Shown piece after piece: positions 24,169-32,792 of a stretch of 64,000 nt of DNA. The notes beneath the pieces are model-generated. The model had not been told where the DNA came from, ran no database searches, and saw only the letters and a program-made list of their open reading frames with translations. The position numbers were made by a program, and so were the translations under genes. Position 1 is the first letter of the stretch. Each line of letters begins with the position of its first letter. The stretch is from CAXBNV01 sp963977185 (lineage in GTDB: Bacteria > Pseudomonadota > Gammaproteobacteria > JAGOUU01), in contig CAXBNV010000001.1 of assembly GCA_963977185.1 (NCBI GenBank), positions 1-64,000 of the forward strand. The letters run 5' to 3'.

Positions 24169-26286
24169 ATGCAAACGCAAAATTTATTATTTGAAATTGG
24201 AACAGAAGAGCTTCCAACTCATTCTTTAGGATTGTTAATTAACAGTCTTGTTAGTAATTTAGAAGCAGAGTTAGCTAAAAATAAATTAGCATACTCAGCA
24301 ATAAAAAGCTTTGTAACACCAAGAAGATTGGCTGTGATTATTAAAGATTTAATTAATAGCCAGGAAGATTATGAAGTAAAACTTTATGGCCCAAAAGTAA
24401 AAGTAGCTTTTGATCAAGATAATAATCCAACTAAAGCAGCATTGGGATTTGCTAAAAAATGTGGGGCTGTAGAAATAGCGGAACTAGAACAAGCTGAAGT
24501 TAAAGGTGAGTTAACTTTAGCTTATTCTAAAGTTCATAAAGGTAAATCTACAAAAGAATTACTCCCAGATATTTTCTCTCAGGCAATAAACAAGTTATTA
24601 ATTAAAAAACCAATGCGTTGGGGCAATCATAGTTATAGCTTTGTAAGACCTGTTCATTGGCTTTTAATGTTATACGGTCAAGATGTTGTTGATTTTGAAA
24701 TTTTTGGATTAAAGAGCTCTAATCTTACTTATGGACACAGATTTTTAGCCCCAAAGAGTATTAAGATAAAAAATATTTTAGATTATAATCAAGCTTTATT
24801 GGACGCTTTTGTAATAGCTGATTATGACGATCGGAAAAATAAGATAAAAAATCAAATTATAGAGCTAGCAAATAAAGAAAAAGCTAAAATAACTAATTTA
24901 GATGAATTATTAGATGAGGTCACTTGTATTACAGAATGGCCTTGTGCATTAATGGGCAGTTTTTCACAAGATTTTTTAGAAGTTCCAAAAGAATGTTTAC
25001 AAAGTGCCATGCAAGGGCATCAAAAGTATTTTTGTCTTGAAGATAAAAATACTGATTTTATTGCAAAATTTATTACTATTTCTAATATACCAAATAAAGT
25101 TGATAACTCAGGAATATCTAGAATTATATCTGGTAATGAAAGAGTTTTATCAGCAAGATTAGATGATGCAAGATTCTTTTATAGTTCTGATAAAAAGAAA
25201 GATTTTACTAAATTATCAGATAAATTAAAGAAAATAGTCTTTCAAAATAAACTAGGCACTGTTTATGATAAAACTCAAAGACTAGCTCAAATAGTTAAAT
25301 ATATTTATGATAATATAGACCAAAATTTTAAAGAAGATATTAATCCAAATAATCTAGTATTAGCAGCAACACTTGCTAAAAATGATTTGGCAACAGAAAT
25401 GGTTTATGAGTTTCCTGAGTTGCAAGGGATTATGGGTAAATATTATGCAGCATTAGATAAGAATATTTCAAATGATGTCGCTTGTGCATTGTATGATTAT
25501 TACAAACCTGTATCAGCAGGAAGTAATTTACCAGAGACTAAAATGGGCGTTATATTAGCTATTGCTGATAGAATAGATACTATAGTTGGTATTTATGCAG
25601 GAGCAGGATTAACTCCAACAGGAGATAAAGATCCATATGGGTTAAGACGTGCAGCGCTTGCTATTATAAAAATTAGTATAGAAAATAAATTAAATTTTGA
25701 TTTAAGTAATTTAATAAATTTTGTAATTAATTTATATGAAAATAATAATATATCAATTTTGCCTGAATTTAGTCAGAAAATTTATTATTTCATAATAGAT
25801 AGATTAAAAACTTATTATCAAGAAAACAATATTGAAACTAGTGTTTTCAAATCAGTTTATAACATAGTAAATGACAGTATTTTAGATTTTAATCAAAAAG
25901 TTTATGATGTTTGCAAAATTTTAGAAAATCCTGAAATTAAAGATTTAGCTTTAATTAATAAAAGAATTAATAATTTATTACAAAAAAATAAATGTTCAGT
26001 TTTAACGATAGATAATGCTCTATTAGATTCACAATATGAAAAAGATTTAGTTAAAAGTTTATCTGAAAAAGAAGATTTAATTGATAAATATTATAAAAAT
26101 AAAAATTATTATAAAATATTAGAGTTAGTATTAGAATTAAAGCCCAAAATAGATAGTTATTTTGATAATGTTTTAATTTTAGTTGAAGATAAAAATGTAA
26201 GAAATAATAGATTAGTGATTCTTGATAAAATTAAAAATATGATTTTTAAAGTTGCAGATTTATCTGAGTTATATCAACAAATATAA
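24169..26286 (+). CDS. glyS: glycyl-tRNA synthetase beta subunit
   Basis: tRNA-binding subunit of glycyl-tRNA synthetase, 705 residues, close to the usual 690. It begins LLFEIGTEELPTHSL; the RRLAVIIKDL, MRWGNHSYSFVRPVHW, ITEWPCALMGSF, VPKECLQSAMQGHQKYF and RLDDARFFY segments are typical, and the HD-like part around ELQGIMGKYYA and ADRIDTIVGIY follows. The C-terminal third is the anticodon-binding-like helical domain and is very Asn/Lys-rich, as expected from base composition. It forms an operon with glyQ and probably gmhB (6 bases downstream). Confidence 0.97.
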   Translation: MQTQNLLFEIGTEELPTHSLGLLINSLVSNLEAELAKNKLAYSAIKSFVTPRRLAVIIKDLINSQEDYEVKLYGPKVKVAFDQDNNPTKAALGFAKKCGAVEIAELEQAEVKGELTLAYSKVHKGKSTKELLPDIFSQAINKLLIKKPMRWGNHSYSFVRPVHWLLMLYGQDVVDFEIFGLKSSNLTYGHRFLAPKSIKIKNILDYNQALLDAFVIADYDDRKNKIKNQIIELANKEKAKITNLDELLDEVTCITEWPCALMGSFSQDFLEVPKECLQSAMQGHQKYFCLEDKNTDFIAKFITISNIPNKVDNSGISRIISGNERVLSARLDDARFFYSSDKKKDFTKLSDKLKKIVFQNKLGTVYDKTQRLAQIVKYIYDNIDQNFKEDINPNNLVLAATLAKNDLATEMVYEFPELQGIMGKYYAALDKNISNDVACALYDYYKPVSAGSNLPETKMGVILAIADRIDTIVGIYAGAGLTPTGDKDPYGLRRAALAIIKISIENKLNFDLSNLINFVINLYENNNISILPEFSQKIYYFIIDRLKTYYQENNIETSVFKSVYNIVNDSILDFNQKVYDVCKILENPEIKDLALINKRINNLLQKNKCSVLTIDNALLDSQYEKDLVKSLSEKEDLIDKYYKNKNYYKILELVLELKPKIDSYFDNVLILVEDKNVRNNRLVILDKIKNMIFKVADLSELYQQI

Positions 26287-26292
26287 TTAATT

Positions 26293-26838
26293 ATGAAAGT
26301 AGCTATATTAGATAGAGATGGAGTTATAAATTTAGACTCTGATAATTACATAAAATCGCCAGATGAATGGATTCCAATAGATGGCAGTATTAAAGCTATA
26401 AAATATTTAAAAGATAATGATTATAAAGTTTATGTTGCAACAAATCAGTCAGGTATAGGTCGAGGTTTTTATAATCAAGAAACACTTGAGCTGATGCATC
26501 AAAAATTTTTTGATATTTTAAAAGAAAATAATACGACTATTGATGGTATAGTTCATTGTCCACATATATCAGATAATAATTGTAATTGCAGAAAACCAAA
26601 GCCAGGTTTATTTTTTGAGATACAAGATAAATATAATATAGATTTAACTAAAGCTTTTTGTGTTGGAGATTCGATAAGAGATTTAGAGGCTGCATCAATA
26701 TCAGGGATTACTGAGCTTTATTTAGTAAAGACAGGAAAAGGCCAAATAACTATAGATAAAGCACAAGATAAATTAACAAAACTTAATGCAAATATTTTTA
26801 ATAATCTATTAGAAATTGTTAAATTTAAAATTAATTAA
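26293..26838 (+). CDS. gmhB: D-glycero-D-manno-heptose-1,7-bisphosphate 7-phosphatase-like HAD phosphatase (GmhB)
   Basis: HAD-superfamily phosphatase of 181 residues. It begins AILDRDGVIN, with nucleophile Asp7 and acid/base Asp9, followed by VATNQSGIGRG and the GmhB-specific zinc loop CPHISDNNCNCRKPKPGL. FCVGDSIRDLEAA is the fourth HAD motif. The loop and size fit GmhB, which makes heptose for lipopolysaccharide. No other heptose gene is in the window, so a related histidinol- or sugar-phosphatase role cannot be excluded. It is the last gene of the glyQ-glyS run, just before the 5S gene. Confidence 0.85.
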   Translation: MKVAILDRDGVINLDSDNYIKSPDEWIPIDGSIKAIKYLKDNDYKVYVATNQSGIGRGFYNQETLELMHQKFFDILKENNTTIDGIVHCPHISDNNCNCRKPKPGLFFEIQDKYNIDLTKAFCVGDSIRDLEAASISGITELYLVKTGKGQITIDKAQDKLTKLNANIFNNLLEIVKFKIN

Positions 26839-26856
26839 TTATTTTTATAAAAACAC

Positions 26857-26884
26857 TTGCATTAAATAATTACATGAGTATAAT
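26857..26884 (+). promoter_or_regulatory. dedicated promoter of the solitary 5S rRNA
   Basis: TTGCAT (26857-26862), 16 bases, then a perfect TATAAT (26879-26884). Transcription would start about 7 bases later, at or next to the mature 5' end of the 5S rRNA at 26891. No leader would then need processing. Confidence 0.75.
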
Positions 26885-26890
26885 TGAACT

Positions 26891-27008
26891 TGCTTGGCGA
26901 CAACAGCGAGTTGGCACCACCTGATTCCATTCCGAACTCAGAAGTGAAACAACTTAGCGCCGATGATAGTGTGGATTTATCCATGCGAAAGTAGGACATT
27001 GCCAAGCA
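26891..27008 (+). rRNA. rrf: 5S ribosomal RNA, solitary copy
   Basis: The 118-base segment has the closing helix TGCTTGGC (26891-26898) with GCCAAGCA (27001-27008). The conserved CACCTGATTCCATTCCGAACTCAGAAGTGAAAC core (26919 on) and the GATGATAGTG...GCGAAAGTAGG loop E/helix IV-V region are also present. No 16S, 23S or tRNA gene adjoins it; neighbours are gmhB and a NUDIX gene. It has its own promoter. The closing helix followed by TTTATTTCTTCTTTTC may itself end transcription. Ends are set by the pairing of the closing helix and could move by one or two bases. Confidence 0.95.
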
Positions 27009-27054
27009 TTTATTTCTTCTTTTCTTTTCTTCTGAATATTACTTCCATTTTTGA

Positions 27055-27576
27055 TTAATACGAACTTAAATATAAATTCAAAATATCTGCAAATCCACCT
27101 GAAAATTTATCAGGAAAATCATCAGACCATTTTTTTAATATATTAATATCAAACCAAGCCCCAGTTTCTATTTCTGAATATTCTAATTTTATATCGCCAG
27201 AATATTTTACTAAATATATTTTTACAAATTCAAATCCATTATTTTCTGATGCAGCAATATTACCTATTTCTTGAAATTTATTTTCAGTAATATAGATGCC
27301 AAGCTCTTCTAAAAGTTCTCTTTTTGCGGCTTTCAAATAACTTTCTCCTGCATCAAGATGACCTGCTGCTGATATATCCCATTTATTTGGAAATTGTTTT
27401 TTATTACTTGATCTAAGTTGTATAAATATTTGGTTTAAATTATTTATAACTATAATATGTGCTGATCGATGCTTTAAATTTAATTTGTGAACTTCACTGC
27501 GGGATTTTTGATTAATGACATTATTATTGTCATCAACTACATCTATAATTTCATGATCTATAATTTCATGTTTCAT
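27055..27576 (-). CDS. NUDIX hydrolase (YfcD-like)
   Basis: 173 residues with a complete Nudix box, GHLDAGESYLKAAKRELLEELG (G-x5-E-x7-REUxEExGU), near residues 95-117. The layout before it (VVDDNNNVINQKSRSEVHKLNLKHRSAHIIVIN, then SSNKKQFPNKWDISAAG) resembles the YfcD/isopentenyl-diphosphate-isomerase-like group of Nudix proteins. Substrate unknown. The N-terminus contains an exact tandem repeat, HEIID-HEIID, from a duplicated 15-base unit. It is divergent from rsmJ, with only about 40 bases between the starts. Confidence 0.88.
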   Translation of the reverse strand: MKHEIIDHEIIDVVDDNNNVINQKSRSEVHKLNLKHRSAHIIVINNLNQIFIQLRSSNKKQFPNKWDISAAGHLDAGESYLKAAKRELLEELGIYITENKFQEIGNIAASENNGFEFVKIYLVKYSGDIKLEYSEIETGAWFDINILKKWSDDFPDKFSGGFADILNLYLSSY

Positions 27577-27617
27577 ATGCTTTTGCTTTAAATTTGTATT
27601 ATGTATATTATTATATT

Positions 27618-28403
27618 ATGAATATATACCAAAAATTTAAAAGGTTTAAATTTACAATAGATAAATTAGACTTTAATTTAATAAAAAACTGTTTAGTTAA
27701 GCCATATATTTTTACTAATCATGATGATTGTTTAGGGATTGATTTAGAGACTAATAAAAGTATTCAAAATGCATTATATTGCAATTTTTTAAGCATAAAA
27801 ATGCAACAAAGATTTGAGAATGCTTGTTGTCATAAAAGTTCTTTAATTAAAGCTTTTGGTAAAAGTTTATTAAAAAGAGATGATCTGGTTATATTAGATG
27901 CAACATCAGGTTTTGGTAATGATAGTATTGAGCTTGCAGCAAAAGCGAAAAAAGTTATTATGCTTGAGAAATCTAAAATTGTTTATGCATTATTACAAGA
28001 TGGTCTAGAAAGGCTCAAATCTGCATTAGAGCAAGAATTAGAATCTAATGAGAAGATTATAAAGGATACATTACAGGTTGAAATGTTGAGTTTAAATTTA
28101 GACTTTCAAGCTTATGCTAGAAGTTCTCAAAAAGATATAAATAATATAGATATCATTTATTTAGATCCAATGTATCCTAAAGATGATAAAAAAACGGCTT
28201 TAAATAAAAAATATATGCAATACTTGCAAGATTTGACTTTTAATTCAGCAAAAGATAGTGAGTTATTGGATTTGGCCTTAAGTATAGCCAAACATAGAAT
28301 AATCTTAAAAAGGCCTTTGCATGCAGAAATTTTATATCCTAAAAAGCTTTGTTATCAAGTAAAATCTAAATTAGTTCGATATGATGTTTACTTACCTAGT
28401 TAA
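27618..28403 (+). CDS. rsmJ: 16S rRNA (guanine1516-N2)-methyltransferase (RsmJ)
   Basis: SAM-dependent methyltransferase of 261 residues. LDATSGFGNDSIELA matches the RsmJ SAM-binding motif (DATAGLGRDAF in E. coli), and IIYLDPMYPKDDKKTALNKK matches the catalytic DPMFP-type segment. RIILKRPLHAEIL near the end is also family-like. I use the ATG at 27618 (MNIYQKF); the frame could begin at a TTG at 27594, but the added residues YYVYYYI look like untranslated AT-rich DNA. It methylates G1516 of small-subunit rRNA. It is divergent from the NUDIX gene. Confidence 0.9.
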   Translation: MNIYQKFKRFKFTIDKLDFNLIKNCLVKPYIFTNHDDCLGIDLETNKSIQNALYCNFLSIKMQQRFENACCHKSSLIKAFGKSLLKRDDLVILDATSGFGNDSIELAAKAKKVIMLEKSKIVYALLQDGLERLKSALEQELESNEKIIKDTLQVEMLSLNLDFQAYARSSQKDINNIDIIYLDPMYPKDDKKTALNKKYMQYLQDLTFNSAKDSELLDLALSIAKHRIILKRPLHAEILYPKKLCYQVKSKLVRYDVYLPS

Positions 28404-28461
28404 GATATAATATTTTATATATAATTTACAATTTAGTATTCAATAAAACATAGGCTCTTTT

Positions 28462-29319
28462 ATGGCATGGTGGGGTAAGTTTTTAGGTGGCGCATTTGGG
28501 TTTATGTTTGCAGGACCCTTAGGTGCAGTTCTAGGTGTGGCTTTTGGTCATAGCTTAGATGTTGGCGTTGAGAAAGATGCAAAGCAAAGTAAGCGTAAAT
28601 TTAGTCATAAAGATGAAGAAATAAATTCACATTTTGGTGGGCATGAAAGAATCCAACTAGCTTTTTTTACGGCTACTTTTTCGGTTATTGGATATCTTGC
28701 AAAATCAGATGGGAGCATTACTAAGCCTGAAATAGATATGGCTGAAAATTTAATGTCAAAAATGGATTTAAATAAATCTTTACGGCAAGCAGCTATAAAA
28801 TTGTTTACTGCAGGAAAAGAGAAGCAATTTGATTTAGATGGTGTTTTAGCAGAGTTTATGCAGGAGTGTCGATTTAGACGTGATCTTTTGCAAATGTTTA
28901 TTGAAATTCAATTTCAAGCAGCTTACTCTGATGGGCAATTGACTAATATTGAAAAAAATATTTTATTGCATATATGTAATCAGCTTGGATTTTCTGAAGT
29001 AGATTTTGTCAGATTTGATGCAATGCATCGCTCTGGATTTTATCATGAAAAAAAATCAAGACATCAATCAGACTCAAGAGCTAGATATTCTAGTACTAAT
29101 TTAAGTTTATTTGATGCTTATGAAATTTTGGGTGTAAAAGATAATAATAATTATGCTGAGGTTAAAAAGTCGTATAGAAAGTTAATGAGCCAGCATCATC
29201 CAGATAAATTAGTGTCCAAGGGCTTGCCAGATGAAATGATGAAAATGGCAACTCAAAAAGCTCAAGAAATTAAAGCGGCTTATGAGCTTATTTGTAAAAC
29301 AAAAGGTTGGAAAAAATAG
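28462..29319 (+). CDS. djlA: DnaJ-like membrane chaperone DjlA
   Basis: 285 residues. The N-terminal glycine-rich membrane segment WWGKFLGGAFGFMFAGPLGA is typical of DjlA, anchoring it in the inner membrane. A TerB-like helical domain follows (AFFTATFSVIGYLAKSDGSI, then FQAAYSDGQLTNIEK). The C-terminal J domain (about residues 215-285) has YEILGVKDNNNYAEVKKSYR and the HPD motif in HHPDKL, which stimulates DnaK. It is 24 bases before rpe and probably shares its transcript. Confidence 0.95.
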   Translation: MAWWGKFLGGAFGFMFAGPLGAVLGVAFGHSLDVGVEKDAKQSKRKFSHKDEEINSHFGGHERIQLAFFTATFSVIGYLAKSDGSITKPEIDMAENLMSKMDLNKSLRQAAIKLFTAGKEKQFDLDGVLAEFMQECRFRRDLLQMFIEIQFQAAYSDGQLTNIEKNILLHICNQLGFSEVDFVRFDAMHRSGFYHEKKSRHQSDSRARYSSTNLSLFDAYEILGVKDNNNYAEVKKSYRKLMSQHHPDKLVSKGLPDEMMKMATQKAQEIKAAYELICKTKGWKK

Positions 29320-29343
29320 TTTACCAAAAGGATATGATTAAAA

Positions 29344-30036
29344 ATGACAACTAATGAATGTCTTATTGCTCCATCTATCTTGTCAGCAGATTTTGCAAGA
29401 TTAGGAGATGATGTTACAACCGTAATTCAAGCTGGCGCTGATTTATTACATATAGATGTTATAGATAATAATTTTGCACCCAATTTAACTTTTGGACCAC
29501 AAGTATTATCTGATTTGCAAAAATATTTAGCAAAAAATAATATAAAAACTATTTTTGATGTTCATCTTATGGCTTGTCTAAAAAATGACATAGTTAAAAG
29601 ATTCTTAGATTTAAATGTAGATTTTATAACTATTCACGTTGAAGCTTTCAATGATCTAAAAAGCTTAGAAAGAGAGATAGATTTTATTAAAAATAATAAT
29701 TGCAAAGCAGGCGTTTCTTTAAATCCAGAGACGTCAGTAGATATTTTAGATAATATTTTAGAGAAACTTGATTTAGTTTTAATTATGGGTGTTCATCCAG
29801 GATTTTCTGGACAAAAATTTATTAATAGTACTTTTGATAAAGTAAAATTATTAAAAGAGAAAATCGATAGTAAAAAATTAAAGACCAAGATATCAGTTGA
29901 TGGAGGAGTTGGTTTTGATAATATAAAAAAATTAGCTAAATTAGGGGCTGAAATTTTTGTATCAGGATCTAACGTTTTTGGCGCAGATGATTATAAACTT
30001 GCAATAGATAAAATGAAAAATTTAATAAAAAAATAA
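29344..30036 (+). CDS. rpe: ribulose-phosphate 3-epimerase
   Basis: Pentose-phosphate pathway enzyme that interconverts ribulose-5-phosphate and xylulose-5-phosphate. 230 residues of TIM-barrel type. It begins APSILSADFARLGDDV; HIDVIDNNFAPNLTFGP carries the metal-site His and Asp (HxDVMDGxFVPN in most homologues, so two positions are substituted). FDVHLMA, FITIHVEA, GVHPGFSGQKFI and ISVDGGVG complete the active site. It is followed after 6 bases by a glutamine amidotransferase gene. Confidence 0.96.
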   Translation: MTTNECLIAPSILSADFARLGDDVTTVIQAGADLLHIDVIDNNFAPNLTFGPQVLSDLQKYLAKNNIKTIFDVHLMACLKNDIVKRFLDLNVDFITIHVEAFNDLKSLEREIDFIKNNNCKAGVSLNPETSVDILDNILEKLDLVLIMGVHPGFSGQKFINSTFDKVKLLKEKIDSKKLKTKISVDGGVGFDNIKKLAKLGAEIFVSGSNVFGADDYKLAIDKMKNLIKK

Positions 30037-30042
30037 TATAAT

Positions 30043-30645
30043 ATGTTATTATTTATAGATAATTATGACTCTTTTAGTTATAACATTGTACAATATTTAG
30101 AAGAGTTAAATTTAAAATATAATTATAATTTAAATATTAAAGTTATAAAAAATAATGAACTTAATTTAGATTATATAAAAAAATTAAATATAAAAAAAAT
30201 AGTATTATCTCCTGGTCCAGGTAGACCAAAAGATTCAGGAGTTACAATGGATGTTATAGATTTTTATTATAATAAATTACCAATTTTAGGAATATGCTTA
30301 GGCCATCAATGTATAGCTGAATACTTTGGAGTTAAAATTATAAATTCCAAAGAAGTATTGCATGGAGAATCTGTGGAAGTTTATCATGATAATCAAAATA
30401 TATTTTATAATATAAAAACACCTGTTTTACAAACTAGATATAACTCCTTAACGGTAGATTTTGTATCTTTGACAAAATGTGCTGAATTAAATTTAAATGC
30501 TTATACCAAAAAAAATAATAAGTGTTTTGAGGTAATGGGTCTTTATCATAATATTTATCCAGTATATGGCGTGCAGTTTCATCCTGAATCTATATTGTCC
30601 GAACAAGGACATAAGTTATTAGATAATTTTTTAAAGTTAAAATAA
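30043..30645 (+). CDS. pabA: class I glutamine amidotransferase, anthranilate/aminodeoxychorismate synthase component II
   Basis: 200 residues with the full class I triad: the nucleophile elbow GICLGHQCIAEYFG (Cys near residue 85) and QFHPES with His and Glu. It begins FIDNYDSFSYNIVQYL, and LSPGPGRPKDSG is the oxyanion-strand motif of TrpG/PabA proteins. The partner (TrpE or PabB) is not in the window. An isolated gene next to rpe suggests PabA of folate synthesis, or a dual-purpose subunit, rather than a trp-operon TrpG. The symbol is therefore provisional. Confidence 0.85.
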   Translation: MLLFIDNYDSFSYNIVQYLEELNLKYNYNLNIKVIKNNELNLDYIKKLNIKKIVLSPGPGRPKDSGVTMDVIDFYYNKLPILGICLGHQCIAEYFGVKIINSKEVLHGESVEVYHDNQNIFYNIKTPVLQTRYNSLTVDFVSLTKCAELNLNAYTKKNNKCFEVMGLYHNIYPVYGVQFHPESILSEQGHKLLDNFLKLK

Positions 30646-30655
30646 ATATAGTAAA

Positions 30656-30693
30656 GCAATAACAAAACATGAGTCAGAGAATAAATATTTTTT
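30656..30693. repeat. partial second copy of the pyk-fba repeat element end
   Basis: GCAATAACAAAACATGAG (30656-30673) and GAATAAATATTTTTT (30679-30693) match 18257-18274 and 18281-18295 with one substitution and one base less in the spacer. The hairpin core of the larger element is absent here. It lies in the 54-base gap before recG. Confidence 0.6.
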
Positions 30694-30699
30694 ATTATT

Positions 30700-32763
30700 A
30701 TGAATGAGTCTAACGTATTATTAAAAAGTAAAAAAATTTCAGGCGTTGGAGTGAAAACTTTAGAAAAGCTTGAAAAACTTAATATTTTTACTGTACATGA
30801 TTTACTGTTTCATTTGCCATATAAATATTTTAATAAAACTAAACTATATAATATTCAAGATATAATTTTAGGTGATTATGTCTTATTAGAAATTAAAGTT
30901 TTACAGGTTAAAATTAATCCTAAAAATAGAAGTCTTGTTTTATATGGCTCCGATAATACAGGCATTATTGAAATAAGATTTAAATATTTCAATAGCTCTC
31001 AATATGAGCATTTTTCTTCTTTACCAACACTTAGGATTTTTGGTGAAATAAGATATGGAAGTAAATATTTAGCTTTATATCATCCAGAATATACTGAAGT
31101 GTCTGATACACAAGAAATTGAAACAGAAAATACTTTAACGCCAATATATAGATTAACAGATAAACTAAGTCAAAAAAAATTACAGGATATAATTAAGGCT
31201 GTTTTAAATTTTGAAACAAAAGAATATTTTTCGGATGATTTTTTAAGAAAATATAATTTATTAGATATTAATTTATCATTAAAAACAGTGCATGCACCAA
31301 GTCCTAATGATGATGTTTTTCAGCTGGAAAATAAAATACACCCAGCAATTAAAAGATTAATATTTGAAGAATTATTAGCTAATAAATTTGCAATGTTAAA
31401 TTTAAAAGATAAAAATCAAAAATATTTAGCTTATAGTATTAAGAATCAGGATTTAGATTTAATAAATAAATTTAAAAAATTATTATCATTTGAATTAACT
31501 AATGCACAAAATAAAGTTATAAAAGATATCGTTGGTGATTTAAATTTAAATAAACCAATGCAACGATTAATTCAAGGAGATGTTGGGTCAGGTAAAACTG
31601 TTGTTGCTGCAATTGCAATGCTTTTTATTATTCAAAATAATATGCAAGCAGCTTTTATGGCTCCAACAGAAATATTAGCCGAGCAACATTATAAAAGTAT
31701 TTCTGAATTATTTTTTAAATTAGATATCAGTGTAGAATTATTAATATCTAAAATAACAGTAAAAAATAAAAAAAAGATTAAAGAGAAAATTAAATCAGGT
31801 GATATTCAAGTTATTATTGGCACCCATGCGGTCATTCAAAAAGATGTTGAGTTTAAAAATTTAAACTTAATAATTATTGATGAACAACATAAATTTGGTG
31901 TTGAGCAAAGATTAGCATTGTGGAAAAAAAGTTTAAATAATAATTATATCGCACATCAGTTGATTATGACGGCAACGCCTATTCCTAGAACTTTAGCGCA
32001 AACTTCTTATTCTGATTTAGATATATCTGTAATAGATGAACTTCCTAAAGGACGTAAGGCCATTCAAACTATAGTTGTTCCTGATTTAAAAAAAGAATTA
32101 ATTGTTTCTAGAATTAAAAATATTTGTGAGAAAAATCAGCAGATATATTGGGTGTGTCCTTTAATTGAAGAATCTGAAGTTTTAGAATGCCAAGCAGCTG
32201 AACAAAGCTATATTGAATTAAAAGATGCATTACCTGATTTAAATATAGGTTTGGTTCATGGCAGAATAGATAAAAATAAAAAAACAGAAGTCATGCAAGA
32301 CTTTATTAACAACAAAATAAATATACTTGTTGCAACAACAGTTATAGAAGTTGGTGTAAATGTGCCTAATGCAACTTTAATGGTTATTGAAAATGCTGAA
32401 AGGTTAGGGCTTGCTCAATTGCACCAATTAAGAGGTCGAGTTGGTCGAGGATCAGATGCAAGCTTTTGTGTTTTAATGTATAAAACACCATTAAGTCAAA
32501 ACGGTAAAGCAAGATTAGAAATTCTAAGAGCAACTAATGATGGTTTTAAAATAGCAGAAAAAGATTTAGAGCTTCGTGGGTTTGGGCAGATATATGGAGT
32601 TAAGCAAACAGGAGCATGGCAATTAAAAATTGCTGACTTGATAAGAGACAAAGATATATTAGAGCAAGTTAATAATGCGATGAATGATATTAAAGATATT
32701 AATATCATTAACAAACTAATTGATCGATGGGTGCTGTTTTCTGATGAGTATAGTAAAATTTAA
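30700..32763 (+). CDS. recG: ATP-dependent DNA helicase RecG
   Basis: Branch-migrating helicase that remodels stalled forks and Holliday junctions. 687 residues. The N-terminal wedge/OB domain (about 60-160, with FHLPYKYFNKTKL and GEIRYGSKYLALYHPEY) is followed by the helicase core: IQGDVGSGKTVVA (Walker A), MAPTEILAEQHY, IIDEQHKFG (DEQH box), MTATPIPRTLAQTSY, VHGRIDKNKK, TVIEVGVNVPNATLMVIE and LHQLRGRVGRG. The C-terminal TRG-like region DLELRGFGQIYGVKQTG is present. It converges with hemC. Confidence 0.97.
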   Translation: MNESNVLLKSKKISGVGVKTLEKLEKLNIFTVHDLLFHLPYKYFNKTKLYNIQDIILGDYVLLEIKVLQVKINPKNRSLVLYGSDNTGIIEIRFKYFNSSQYEHFSSLPTLRIFGEIRYGSKYLALYHPEYTEVSDTQEIETENTLTPIYRLTDKLSQKKLQDIIKAVLNFETKEYFSDDFLRKYNLLDINLSLKTVHAPSPNDDVFQLENKIHPAIKRLIFEELLANKFAMLNLKDKNQKYLAYSIKNQDLDLINKFKKLLSFELTNAQNKVIKDIVGDLNLNKPMQRLIQGDVGSGKTVVAAIAMLFIIQNNMQAAFMAPTEILAEQHYKSISELFFKLDISVELLISKITVKNKKKIKEKIKSGDIQVIIGTHAVIQKDVEFKNLNLIIIDEQHKFGVEQRLALWKKSLNNNYIAHQLIMTATPIPRTLAQTSYSDLDISVIDELPKGRKAIQTIVVPDLKKELIVSRIKNICEKNQQIYWVCPLIEESEVLECQAAEQSYIELKDALPDLNIGLVHGRIDKNKKTEVMQDFINNKINILVATTVIEVGVNVPNATLMVIENAERLGLAQLHQLRGRVGRGSDASFCVLMYKTPLSQNGKARLEILRATNDGFKIAEKDLELRGFGQIYGVKQTGAWQLKIADLIRDKDILEQVNNAMNDIKDINIINKLIDRWVLFSDEYSKI

Positions 32764-32792
32764 TATTTATCTAAAAATAAATTATAAATATT
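32762..32792. terminator. weak hairpin between recG and hemC
   Basis: AATATTTAT (32762-32770) pairs with ATAAATATT (32784-32792) around a 13-base loop, between the converging ends of recG and hemC. The stem is AT-only, so the assignment is tentative. Confidence 0.3.

Noticed and set aside
27594..27617. Upstream TTG start for rsmJ adding MYYVYYYI
   Set aside because: The added residues are low-complexity and not found in RsmJ proteins; the ATG at 27618 is a better start and leaves room for the divergent promoters.
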